DNA from: CANHVK01 sp046304235
GTDB lineage: Bacteria > Bacteroidota > Bacteroidia > Flavobacteriales_D > Crocinitomicaceae
Direction: 5' to 3'
Length of the DNA stretch: 14,716 nucleotides
NCBI GenBank assembly: GCA_046304235.1
Contig: JBKCEW010000189.1
Location: 1-14,716, forward strand
Both the position numbers and the translations under genes were made by a program. Positions 6,475-14,291 of this stretch are shown here, piece after piece (within the stretch, counting starts at the first letter, position 1; every line of letters begins with the position of its first letter). The notes under the pieces were generated by a model, which was not told the DNA's origin, made no database searches, and saw only the letters and a program-made list of their open reading frames with translations.

Positions 6475-7077
6475 CCTCTGATTTTCGCTAACAATAAAGA
6501 ATTAGACAATTTTAATGGAATTCTCATAAAAGAAAGCTTAGTGTTTAGTGATAGAAACCTAGTTAACAACTTATTAAAAAATAATTCGCTAAACAACCCC
6601 GTTTTCATTTTATGTGAAAATCCTGAAAAAAGTTTTCAACTTTATTTTGAAGATCATGAAAAAATAGAAGCAGCCGGAGGTATAGTAAAAAGAAAAAATA
6701 GGTATCTATTTATTAAAAGAAATGGTTTTTGGGATATTCCCAAAGGAAAACTCGAGATGAATGAGACACCGGAGGTTGGTGGAATAAGAGAAATCGAAGA
6801 AGAATGTGGAATCAAGGGCCCTATTATTGACTATCTGATAACAATCACTTATCATACGTATGAAAATAAAGGAATACCAACCCTTAAAAAAACCTATTGG
6901 TATGCCATGCATTATGATGGTCCTAAAGAAGTAAAACCTCAGTTGGAAGAAGGTATAAGCAAAGTTTCATGGAAAAAAGAAACGAAAATTTTTAAAGTTT
7001 TAACAAACACCTATGCTTCCATTGAAGATGTTATTCGTCAATTTGTTATAAAAAATAATATTACTATTGAAATCTAA
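6448..7077 (+). CDS. NUDIX hydrolase with N-terminal extension
   Basis: NUDIX enzymes hydrolyse nucleoside diphosphates linked to another group; the substrate cannot be told here. The 209-residue protein has an N-terminal region of about 75 residues of unknown role, then the NUDIX domain from AAGGIV (about 75) to the C-terminus. The NUDIX box (100-122) is intact: G100, five residues, E106, seven residues, then REIEEECGI, which fits REUxEExGU. I chose the ATG at 6448. A TTG at 6442 in the same frame would add only two residues and is less likely. The gene is divergent from pyrE with 7 bp between start codons, an arrangement I recall from other Bacteroidota. A DUF1573 gene follows after 29 bp. 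Confidence 0.92.
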   Translation: MYKVFIQNKPLIFANNKELDNFNGILIKESLVFSDRNLVNNLLKNNSLNNPVFILCENPEKSFQLYFEDHEKIEAAGGIVKRKNRYLFIKRNGFWDIPKGKLEMNETPEVGGIREIEEECGIKGPIIDYLITITYHTYENKGIPTLKKTYWYAMHYDGPKEVKPQLEEGISKVSWKKETKIFKVLTNTYASIEDVIRQFVIKNNITIEI

Positions 7078-7078
7078 T

Positions 7079-7086
7079 TAAATTTG
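7079..7086 (+). promoter_or_regulatory. Candidate -7 element for the DUF1573 gene
   Basis: TAAATTTG matches TAnnTTTG exactly, one base after the NUDIX stop and 20 bp before the ATG at 7107. No TTG at a proper -33 distance is seen, so it is a partial promoter match. The leader that follows (TAAAAATTAAAATT) is the A/T-rich type usual before starts in this phylum. Confidence 0.38.
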
Positions 7087-7106
7087 TATCTGTAAAAATT
7101 AAAATT

Positions 7107-7553
7107 ATGAAAAAAGTACTTGTTATATTGATGCTATGTGGTGGTTTTACTACACTCTTAAACGCTCAAGAAGTTGCTAAAACGGAAGTGAATGCAAAGA
7201 AAAAGAAGGCTCCTATCACTTTCAAAACACTCACTATTGAAAGAAACAATATTCCTTATGGTTCAGATGAAACATTCACTTTTACATTTAAAAACACAGG
7301 GAAAGAACCTATTATAATCTCGAATGTTCAAACGAGTTGTGGTTGTACAACAGCAAAAAAACCAGAAGCACCTGTTGCACCAAAAAAATCTGCTGATATT
7401 TCAGTAAAATACGACACTAAAAGAGTGGGTCAGTTTACAAAGACGATCACTGTGAACTCTAATGTAAGCGAGCCTATTGTACTGACAATCAAAGGTACCG
7501 TTCTTCCACAAAACAATAACACTCCTTCACAAACTCCAGCTAACAATCACTAA
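7107..7553 (+). CDS. Secreted DUF1573 domain protein
   Basis: The 148-residue protein has a signal peptide (1-20, ending LLNA before Q21), a short Lys-rich stretch, then an immunoglobulin-like DUF1573 domain (about 38-132). The domain shows FTFKNTGKEPIIISNV (59-74), the conserved cysteine motif TSCGCTT (76-82) and the closing strand GQFTKTITVNSN (108-119). The C-terminus is a low-complexity Asn/Pro/Gln/Thr tail. Proteins of this family are abundant in Bacteroidota envelopes, but their function is not established; the fold resembles domains that mediate protein contacts. It has its own -7 candidate and is closed by a strong hairpin terminator. Confidence 0.9.
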   Translation: MKKVLVILMLCGGFTTLLNAQEVAKTEVNAKKKKAPITFKTLTIERNNIPYGSDETFTFTFKNTGKEPIIISNVQTSCGCTTAKKPEAPVAPKKSADISVKYDTKRVGQFTKTITVNSNVSEPIVLTIKGTVLPQNNNTPSQTPANNH

Positions 7554-7575
7554 TATTAAAAAAAATGATTTCAAT

Positions 7576-7604
7576 AAAAAAGCTTCCTTTACGGAAGCTT
7601 TTTT
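7576..7604. terminator. Strong bidirectional terminator between DUF1573 gene and argS
   Basis: A perfect 12-bp stem (AAAAAAGCTTCC at 7576-7587 with GGAAGCTTTTTT at 7593-7604) closes a 5-base loop. A- and T-tracts at the two ends supply a U-run in both directions. It lies between the DUF1573 stop (7553) and the argS stop (7606-7608), with 1 bp separating it from argS. Confidence 0.9.
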
Positions 7605-7605
7605 A

Positions 7606-9501
7606 TTACATTTTATTTGGAGATTCTATTCCTAAAAGCTTTAATGACTTAGCAATTATGTTTGCAACATTTTGACTTAGAGTCAAACGAAGATTTTTAT
7701 TTTCAACATCTTTCTCTATAAGTACTGGAACAGCTTGGTAAAAATGATTATATGCTTTAACAAGTTCAAACAAATAATTTGCTATAACCGCAGGTGAATA
7801 ATGATCTCCCGCTTCTTTTATAACTAAAGGATATTGACTTATTAATTTTATCACCTCTTTTTCCTCAACACCAAGAGTTGCATTCACATACGAACCAATT
7901 TCTCCTGCTTTACTCAATAATGACTGTATTCTAGCATGAGCATATTGTAGAAATGGCCCTGTATTTCCGTTTAATTCTATTGATTCCTCAGGATTGAACA
8001 TCATTCTTTTTTTAGGATCAACTTTCAATAAATAATACTTCAAACCTCCCATGCCAATCTGACGAAATAAATTTTCTTTCTCATCATTTGACATTCCTTC
8101 TAAATGTCCTCTTTCACTAGTCATTACTCTAGCAGATGAAATTACCTCCTCCATTAAATCATCAGCATCTACAACAGTTCCTTCACGCGATTTCATTTTA
8201 CCTGATGGTAAATCTACCATTCCATAAGAAAGATGAAAACATTTATCAGCCCAAGAGTACCCTAATTTTTTAAGAATTAAAAATAATACTTTAAAGTGAT
8301 AATCCTGCTCATTTCCAACGGTATAAACCATACCTTCCATATCTTCAAAATCTTTCTTTCGATCTAAAGCGGTACCAAGATCCTGCGTCATATAAACAGC
8401 TGTACCATTTGAACGAAGAACTAATTTTTCATCCAAACCATCAGAAGTTAAATCAACCCAAACAGAACCGTCTTCTTTTCTGTAAAACACCCCTTTTTGT
8501 AAACCATCATCTACTAAGTCTTTACCTAATAAATAAGTTTCTGATTCATAATATAATTTATCAAAATCTACCCCCATCATTTTATAGGTAGACGCAAAGC
8601 CTTCGTAAACCCAACCATTCATCGTATTCCACAATAGATAGGTTTGAGGATCTCTTGCTTCCCATTTTACCAACATTTGCTTCACATCCCTTAAAAGAGA
8701 CGTTTCATTTTTAGCAAGTTCTTTGATTTTAGCATTTATGTCTTCTATCGCTTTTTCGTCTTTTCCATCTCGTGCAGTAGCAAACTTTTGAAACTGCTCT
8801 TTTGTTTCCGGTTTAAAACCTTCAAATTGACCTGATTCCCAAAGATTAATAATTTCTTTTGCTTCGCTGTTGAAATGCTTATCAAATTCAACATAATATT
8901 TACCGACCAATTTATCCCCTTTTAAACCAGTATTTTGAGGTGTTTCTCTCTCCCCTTTTTCATTAATTGGCGAAAAACGATCCCAAGCAAGCATACTTTT
9001 ACAAATATGAATCCCTCTATCGTTAATAATTTGTGTTTTAATTACTTTATGTCCATTTGCTTTTAATATTTCAGCTACGGAATAACCAAGAAAATTATTT
9101 CGTAAATGGCCTAAATGCAATGGTTTATTTGTATTTGGAGAAGAATATTCTACTAATAATGTTCCCTTTGAATTTGGTTCAACCCAACCAAAAGATGGAT
9201 CATTCGCGCTGTTTTCAAGTTGTTTTTTCCAATAATCAGCTTTTAGAACAATATTTAAAAATCCTTGAATTACATTAAATTTTTCAATTTCTTGAACATA
9301 TTGTACCAACAATTCACCCAATTTCTGAGCAGCATCTTGAGGTGACACCTTCCACAGTTTTGCAAAAGGAAAGGCTACCAACGTTAAATCACCTTCAAAT
9401 TCTTTACGAGTTACCTGAAACTGTATGTTTTTTTCTTCAATTTGTGTTCCAAAAAAAGATTCAGCATTTTGTATTAATACTGATTTAATAATGTTTTCCA
9501 T
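7606..9501 (-). CDS. argS: Arginyl-tRNA synthetase
   Basis: ArgRS is a class I synthetase that charges tRNA-Arg with arginine. The 631-residue protein starts with the Add-1 domain for tRNA elbow binding (about 1-100, with EFEGDLTLVAFPFAK at 34-48). The catalytic Rossmann domain follows, with SSPNTNKPLHLGHLRN (120-135) containing the HIGH-type HLGH (129-132), and KMKSREGT (435-442) in place of KMSKS. The C-terminal anticodon-binding helical domain includes NGNTGPFLQYAHAR (511-524). A charged insert at about 180-290 lies in the catalytic half and makes the protein somewhat longer than the E. coli enzyme. It follows the arginase gene by 13 bp and is probably co-transcribed with it. Confidence 0.97.
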   Translation of the reverse strand: MENIIKSVLIQNAESFFGTQIEEKNIQFQVTRKEFEGDLTLVAFPFAKLWKVSPQDAAQKLGELLVQYVQEIEKFNVIQGFLNIVLKADYWKKQLENSANDPSFGWVEPNSKGTLLVEYSSPNTNKPLHLGHLRNNFLGYSVAEILKANGHKVIKTQIINDRGIHICKSMLAWDRFSPINEKGERETPQNTGLKGDKLVGKYYVEFDKHFNSEAKEIINLWESGQFEGFKPETKEQFQKFATARDGKDEKAIEDINAKIKELAKNETSLLRDVKQMLVKWEARDPQTYLLWNTMNGWVYEGFASTYKMMGVDFDKLYYESETYLLGKDLVDDGLQKGVFYRKEDGSVWVDLTSDGLDEKLVLRSNGTAVYMTQDLGTALDRKKDFEDMEGMVYTVGNEQDYHFKVLFLILKKLGYSWADKCFHLSYGMVDLPSGKMKSREGTVVDADDLMEEVISSARVMTSERGHLEGMSNDEKENLFRQIGMGGLKYYLLKVDPKKRMMFNPEESIELNGNTGPFLQYAHARIQSLLSKAGEIGSYVNATLGVEEKEVIKLISQYPLVIKEAGDHYSPAVIANYLFELVKAYNHFYQAVPVLIEKDVENKNLRLTLSQNVANIIAKSLKLLGIESPNKM

Positions 9502-9514
9502 TAAACGTCGTTAC

Positions 9515-10468
9515 TTAATTAAAATTATTGGTAATTAGATCATTAGCTATCTCAAATGCTACTTCTGCCATTTTATTTTTTTTCTCGTCTAAACATGGGT
9601 TTATTTCAACAAATTCAAGACATATTACTTTATTTGTTTTTAATAATCCATCCATTATTTCAAATGCTTCATTAGGTTTAAGACCATTTTCAACAGGTGT
9701 TCCTGTTCCATGAGAAGTAAATTCAGGATCCATAGAATCAACATCAAATGATATATAAATTAAATCACACGCAGCTAACTTTAAATTGATTTCTTTTAAT
9801 ACAGCACTCACCCCATTCGTTCTTATTTCTGAAACTGAAACTGAACGAATATTGAGATTATTAATTAAATCAATCTCTTCTTTTTCAACATCTCTAACTG
9901 CAACATAAACTAAATCTTGAGGTAAAATTTTAGGACAAATACCATGGAGGCTTTTCAATTGATTCCAAATATCTATTTCATCTGATTTCAATACATTACG
10001 TTGATTAGCTATATTATCTTCTGCAAGTGCAGTAGCAACAGGCATACCGTGCATATTTCCAGATGGCGTAGTGTATGGAGAGTGAATATCACCATGAGCA
10101 TCAATCCACACAACACCAATACGTTTCTCAGGAAAATGTTTTTTGATTCCAGCAATCGTACCGCCAGCAGAACCATGATCGCCAGCTAAAACAAATGGAA
10201 ACCGATTTTGAGCATAAACCAATGATAAAGCATCTGATACAGATTCATAGACTTTAATTAACCCCTCTGCATTTTTGGCGAAAGAAAAATTTGAATCTTG
10301 ATCCAATAAATAATTACAATCAGATATTGTTTGGATTGGATATTTACCAAATAATTGATTTTTAATTTTACGTGCTTCAGTAATAACTGCGTAAGGTCCT
10401 AATGAAGCACCTCTCGTACCAGCAGTTATTTCAGAAGGATTTATAATAAAAGTTATATCTTTAACCAT
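9515..10468 (-). CDS. Arginase family protein (probable arginase)
   Basis: Ureohydrolase-fold enzymes use a two-manganese centre; arginase splits arginine into ornithine and urea. The 317 residues hold all six expected metal ligands: His98 in AGDHGS, Asp123, His125 and Asp127 in WIDAHGDIH, and Asp242 and Asp244 in SFDVDSMDP. TTPSGNMHGMP (133-143) matches the substrate loop of true arginases (SSGNLHG), and EFVEINPCLD (285-294) the arginase C-terminal motif. These favour arginase over agmatinase or formimidoylglutamase, though substrate cannot be proved. The gene is upstream of argS with 13 bp between them. The ATG (10466-10468) is part of a hairpin described separately. Confidence 0.88.
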   Translation of the reverse strand: MVKDITFIINPSEITAGTRGASLGPYAVITEARKIKNQLFGKYPIQTISDCNYLLDQDSNFSFAKNAEGLIKVYESVSDALSLVYAQNRFPFVLAGDHGSAGGTIAGIKKHFPEKRIGVVWIDAHGDIHSPYTTPSGNMHGMPVATALAEDNIANQRNVLKSDEIDIWNQLKSLHGICPKILPQDLVYVAVRDVEKEEIDLINNLNIRSVSVSEIRTNGVSAVLKEINLKLAACDLIYISFDVDSMDPEFTSHGTGTPVENGLKPNEAFEIMDGLLKTNKVICLEFVEINPCLDEKKNKMAEVAFEIANDLITNNFN

Positions 10469-10482
10469 ACTTTTCGAGTATG
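10466..10482 (-). promoter_or_regulatory. Inverted repeat containing the arginase start codon
   Basis: CATACT (10466-10471) and AGTATG (10477-10482) form a perfect 6-bp inverted repeat around a 5-base loop. In the mRNA the downstream arm ends with the AUG of arginase, so the start codon would be paired. It could alternatively be a DNA operator. Just upstream, TATTTTTG (10486-10493, minus strand) matches TAnnTTTG and would place the transcript start at the head of the hairpin. Confidence 0.45.
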
Positions 10483-10519
10483 AAACAAAAATAATAATAA
10501 GTAAAGCAAAAATAAACCT

Positions 10520-11164
10520 ATGTTAAGAACTTTCATTTTATTCCTTTTTATTAATACGGCGCTTTATGCTCAAAAAACGAATTTCAAACCTTTCTCCGGT
10601 GCATTCACATATAAAGTAGAATTAGTAGACAGTACGTTAAAAAAGGGAAAGTTTCAATATTACATGCGCGTATATACGAACGACACAATAGTTCGTATGG
10701 AAAATGAATCTGATTTATTTGGAAAACAAATAGTAATCAAACATTTGAAATTAAATAAACAATACCTTTTACTCACTTGTAACAACCAAAAATACGCTCT
10801 TCAACAACAAATATTACCTGATACAACTCCTTCTAAATATCAGTTTGAAGAAAAACAAAAATTTAAAAAATTCGCAAAGAAGAAGTCACAATTAGCTATC
10901 ACCAGTATTAAAAATGTCCCTTATAAATTTAACACTTATTACTCAACCGAATACAACCCAATCTACCTAGATATACTAAAAGGAATCAAAGGACTACCTA
11001 CACAGTACTTCTTGCCTTCGAATAAAGGTATATTAAGATATACCTTAATTGAAGTACAAGAAATAAATTTACCGAAAACAACTTTTTTATTCAGTAAAGA
11101 TTACATGAAAATCACCTTTGATGATTTCATAAAAACAATAACCGAATCTAACAAGGAGAATTAA
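10520..11164 (+). CDS. Secreted protein of unknown function
   Basis: The 214-residue protein begins with a clear signal peptide (1-17, ending ALYA before Q18) and is otherwise soluble and rich in Lys, Tyr, Phe and Thr. The early segment FSGAFTYKVELVDS (24-37), followed by YMRVYTNDTIVRMENES and LLLTCNNQKYAL, recalls the strand pattern of GLPGLI/DUF4412-type periplasmic proteins of Bacteroidota; this is a resemblance, not a firm family call. No catalytic motif is visible. It is divergent from arginase with a 51-bp gap and is followed by ftsK 99 bp downstream on the same strand, so it may share a transcript with ftsK. The ATG was chosen because it starts the signal peptide directly. Confidence 0.75.
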   Translation: MLRTFILFLFINTALYAQKTNFKPFSGAFTYKVELVDSTLKKGKFQYYMRVYTNDTIVRMENESDLFGKQIVIKHLKLNKQYLLLTCNNQKYALQQQILPDTTPSKYQFEEKQKFKKFAKKKSQLAITSIKNVPYKFNTYYSTEYNPIYLDILKGIKGLPTQYFLPSNKGILRYTLIEVQEINLPKTTFLFSKDYMKITFDDFIKTITESNKEN

Positions 11165-11241
11165 AATGCAATTGTTCAACATTTTAATGTTTATACTTAT
11201 CACTCACCAACATCAAAACCTGTAAACCTATCCCTTATTTT

Positions 11242-11263
11242 AGTAAGTTGAAAAAATCTTACT
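11242..11263 (+). promoter_or_regulatory. Hairpin abutting the ftsK start codon
   Basis: AGTAAG (11242-11247) and CTTACT (11258-11263) pair perfectly around a 10-base A-rich loop. The T at 11241 and the A of the ATG (11264) can add a seventh pair. The stem occupies the place where the ribosome would bind, so it could modulate ftsK translation; it lacks the U-run of a terminator. Confidence 0.4.
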
Positions 11264-13939
11264 ATGTCATTCGAAAACGAATATATAATCGACTCAAACA
11301 AAGGATCAGAAGTAATTGATTCTACTACAGATAACAAAAAGAAAAAAAAAGATAGAAAAGTTGAAAAACAGAGTGTTAATCAACAAAATCCAGAAGGAAA
11401 TTTCATCTCTAGTTTTAGAAATAGATGGGATGCAAAGAAAACCATTGTTATTTTTGGTGCTATTACAATCTTCTTATCTTTTTATATAGTTTTAGGTTGT
11501 GTCTCCTATTTATTCACTTGGAAAACCGACCAAAGTGAAATTATAGGAAAAGGATTTTGGGAATATATTTTTGAAAGCAACATAGAACAAGTAGCAAATT
11601 GGAATGGAAAGTTTGGTGCATGGATTTCTCATTTTTTAATATTTGACTTGTTTGGTATTTCCGCTTTTGCAATACCATTTATCACTTTTTTATTTGGAGT
11701 TAAACTACTCACAAACACTCATTTGCTACCCCTTAGAAAAACAACATTACACACAACAACCTGGATTCTATTCGGGTCTCTTTTCTTTGGATATTTTAGT
11801 AACTACGTTAATTTTGTTGGAGGGAAATTTGGATTTTACACAAACCATTGGCTAGCTCATACAGTCGGAAAATTTGGTGCATTTTTATTCATACTATTAG
11901 CAATTTATGTTGTTCTTGTTTCCTTGTACAATCCTAATTTCGGTGACATACTCTTAAACTTATACGAGCGTTTTGTAAAAAGCGAAGACGATGAAGAAAA
12001 TGAAACACTTGATTCAGAAGAAAATATTGACCAAGAAAACAGAATCCGCATCAAAAAAACTGTTATTCCTGATATTCCCGAAGACAATATGGATGTATTA
12101 CCTGATAATGAATTCATAACAAAGATCTCTCAAGAACCAAATGATGATTTAAATCATGAGTTTTCCGAAACTAATAACACGAATGATTTTCTTGTTGAAC
12201 TGGAAGATACAAAATCAAATACTTTCAATCCAATAGAAGAATCTCCATTCGTTTCTTTGATTGATGAAGAAGATGATTTTCAAATTGAAGTTCCCACAGA
12301 ACCTGTTTTTATAAGTCCATCTCCGGTTATCACCCCTTTAGCTCCTGAAACAGATTTTCAAGTCGAAGTAGGACAGCAGGAAGAGCTTTTATCAGAACAC
12401 GAGGCAGATGAGTTAAGGCAAGAATATGGCGATTATGATCCAACACTAGATTTATCTGGATATGTTCTTCCTTCCATTGAATTATTAAGAGATTACGGTA
12501 ACAATGAAATTAGCTTTAACAAACAAGAGATTGAAGAAAATAAAAATAAGATTGTTGAAACCTTAATGAATTACAAAATTGAGATTGCTCAAATCAAAGC
12601 TACTATTGGTCCTACCGTTACATTATATGAAATTGTTCCAGCTCCAGGCGTTCGTATTTCTAAAATTAAAAATTTAGAGGATGATATTGCCCTAAGTTTA
12701 TCCGCTTTAGGTATACGTATTATTGCTCCAATACCAGGAAAAGGTACGATAGGAATAGAAGTTCCTAATAGTAATCCTAAAATGGTTTCGATGCGTTCAT
12801 TGATAGCTTCGGAAAAATTTCAAAATTCAGACCATGAACTTCCTGTAGTATTAGGAAAAACCATTACCAACGAAACCTATACTTTCGATCTAACTAAAAT
12901 GCCTCACTTATTAGTTGCAGGTTCTACAGGTCAAGGTAAATCAGTTGGATTAAATGCAATTTTAGTTTCTATTTTATACAAAAAACATCCTGCACAAGTA
13001 AAATTTGTATTAGTCGACCCGAAAAAAGTAGAGCTTACACTATATAACAAAATCGAACGTCACTTCCTTGCAAAATTACCTGGTGAAGAAGATGCAATTA
13101 TCACTGATACATCTAAAGTTGTGAACACATTGAATTCATTATGTATCGAAATGGATGCTCGTTATGAATTATTAAAAGATGCACAGGTAAGAACAATTAA
13201 AGAATATAACGCTAAATTTATTTCAAGAAGACTAAATCCAGAAAAAGGTCATCGTTACTTACCTTATATCGTTGTTTTAATAGATGAGTTCGCAGATTTA
13301 ATTATGACTGCTGGAAAAGAAGTAGAACATCCAATAGCTCGTATTGCACAATTAGCTCGAGCAGTAGGAATTCACTTGATAGTAGCAACGCAAAGACCTT
13401 CAGTCAACGTAATTACAGGTATGATTAAGGCAAACTTCCCTGCGCGTATTGCCTTTAGAGTATTGTCAAAAATTGATTCAAGAACAATCTTAGATCAATC
13501 TGGTGCGGACCAATTAATTGGACGTGGAGATATGCTTATTTCTACAGGTCAAGACTTGATACGTTTACAATGTGGATTTGTGGACACTCCAGAAGTAGAA
13601 TCTATTTGTGATTTTATTGGTAATCAACGTGCCTATCCTGAAGCTTTATTACTTCCTGAATATGTTGGAGAAGATGGAGGTGCTTCCAAAGATTTTGACT
13701 TAGACGATATCGACAGCATGTTTGCAGATGCAGCACGCATCGTTGTGATGCACCAGCAAGGTTCTGCTAGTTTATTACAACGAAAACTTAAATTAGGTTA
13801 TAACCGTGCAGGAAGAATTGTAGATCAGTTAGAAGCTTTTGGTATTATCGGACCATTCCAAGGAGCAAAAGCACGTGAGGTACTTTATCAAGACCCACAA
13901 GCATTAGAAGAATTATTACAACAGAAAAATATTGGTTGA
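11264..13939 (+). CDS. ftsK: DNA translocase FtsK/SpoIIIE
   Basis: FtsK is a septal DNA pump that clears chromosome ends and directs dimer resolution at dif during division. The 891-residue protein has a basic N-terminus, four membrane segments (about 60-83, 123-147, 164-183, 203-222), an acidic Asp/Glu/Asn-rich linker (about 237-400) and the motor. The motor shows the alpha domain with IKATIGPTVTLYEIVPAPG (444-462), Walker A AGSTGQGKS (552-560), LVDPKKVEL (583-591), Walker B VLIDEFADL (671-679) and VATQRPSVNVITG (707-719). The winged-helix gamma domain (about 818-880, SLLQRKLKLGYNRAGRIVDQLE) is the part that reads orienting sequences. The linker contains DFQIEV (338-343) and DFQVEV (364-369). 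Translation starts directly after a small hairpin. No terminator is obvious after the stop. Confidence 0.97.
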   Translation: MSFENEYIIDSNKGSEVIDSTTDNKKKKKDRKVEKQSVNQQNPEGNFISSFRNRWDAKKTIVIFGAITIFLSFYIVLGCVSYLFTWKTDQSEIIGKGFWEYIFESNIEQVANWNGKFGAWISHFLIFDLFGISAFAIPFITFLFGVKLLTNTHLLPLRKTTLHTTTWILFGSLFFGYFSNYVNFVGGKFGFYTNHWLAHTVGKFGAFLFILLAIYVVLVSLYNPNFGDILLNLYERFVKSEDDEENETLDSEENIDQENRIRIKKTVIPDIPEDNMDVLPDNEFITKISQEPNDDLNHEFSETNNTNDFLVELEDTKSNTFNPIEESPFVSLIDEEDDFQIEVPTEPVFISPSPVITPLAPETDFQVEVGQQEELLSEHEADELRQEYGDYDPTLDLSGYVLPSIELLRDYGNNEISFNKQEIEENKNKIVETLMNYKIEIAQIKATIGPTVTLYEIVPAPGVRISKIKNLEDDIALSLSALGIRIIAPIPGKGTIGIEVPNSNPKMVSMRSLIASEKFQNSDHELPVVLGKTITNETYTFDLTKMPHLLVAGSTGQGKSVGLNAILVSILYKKHPAQVKFVLVDPKKVELTLYNKIERHFLAKLPGEEDAIITDTSKVVNTLNSLCIEMDARYELLKDAQVRTIKEYNAKFISRRLNPEKGHRYLPYIVVLIDEFADLIMTAGKEVEHPIARIAQLARAVGIHLIVATQRPSVNVITGMIKANFPARIAFRVLSKIDSRTILDQSGADQLIGRGDMLISTGQDLIRLQCGFVDTPEVESICDFIGNQRAYPEALLLPEYVGEDGGASKDFDLDDIDSMFADAARIVVMHQQGSASLLQRKLKLGYNRAGRIVDQLEAFGIIGPFQGAKAREVLYQDPQALEELLQQKNIG

Positions 13940-14291
13940 TATAATTTTAAATAATAGAAATGAAAGAAAATAATTCAACTGAAACATAAAATAAAACAAC
14001 GGATTTATTGAAATCTTTCAAGAAATATTTACACTCTTTAACCATACAAAGAATCTAAACAAAAAAACGTAACACTCTGTATGTCAATTTATTTAATTTA
14101 ATAAAAAGAAGCAGTTTATTTACTAAATAATTTATTTACAGTAGCTAAACACGAATTATACAGATTTTTAATTTAATGAAATGAATTTAATAATCTTTAA
14201 ATTCAATAGTTATCAATATTAATCTAAACTGAAAATTTAAATAGAGTACAGTAATGAAATTATAGGTTGTTTAATAAAAAAAACTCAGAAT
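13940..14291. other. AT-rich intergenic stretch with no supported gene
   Basis: This 352-bp gap lies between the convergent ftsK and the right-edge gene. It is even more AT-rich than its surroundings and has stops in all frames. The best structure is a perfect 8-bp inverted repeat, GAATTTAA (14183-14190) with TTAAATTC (14197-14204), which is all A/T apart from its end pair and has no following U-run, so it is a poor terminator. Just after ftsK there is a short frame, ATG at 13960 with a stop after nine codons, followed in frame by 22 open codons; I do not support it as a gene. Confidence 0.6.

Noticed and set aside
14183..14204. 8-bp inverted repeat as a terminator for ftsK or the right-edge gene
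   Set aside because: It is nearly all A/T with no U-run on either strand, so it would be a weak hairpin expected by chance in such DNA.
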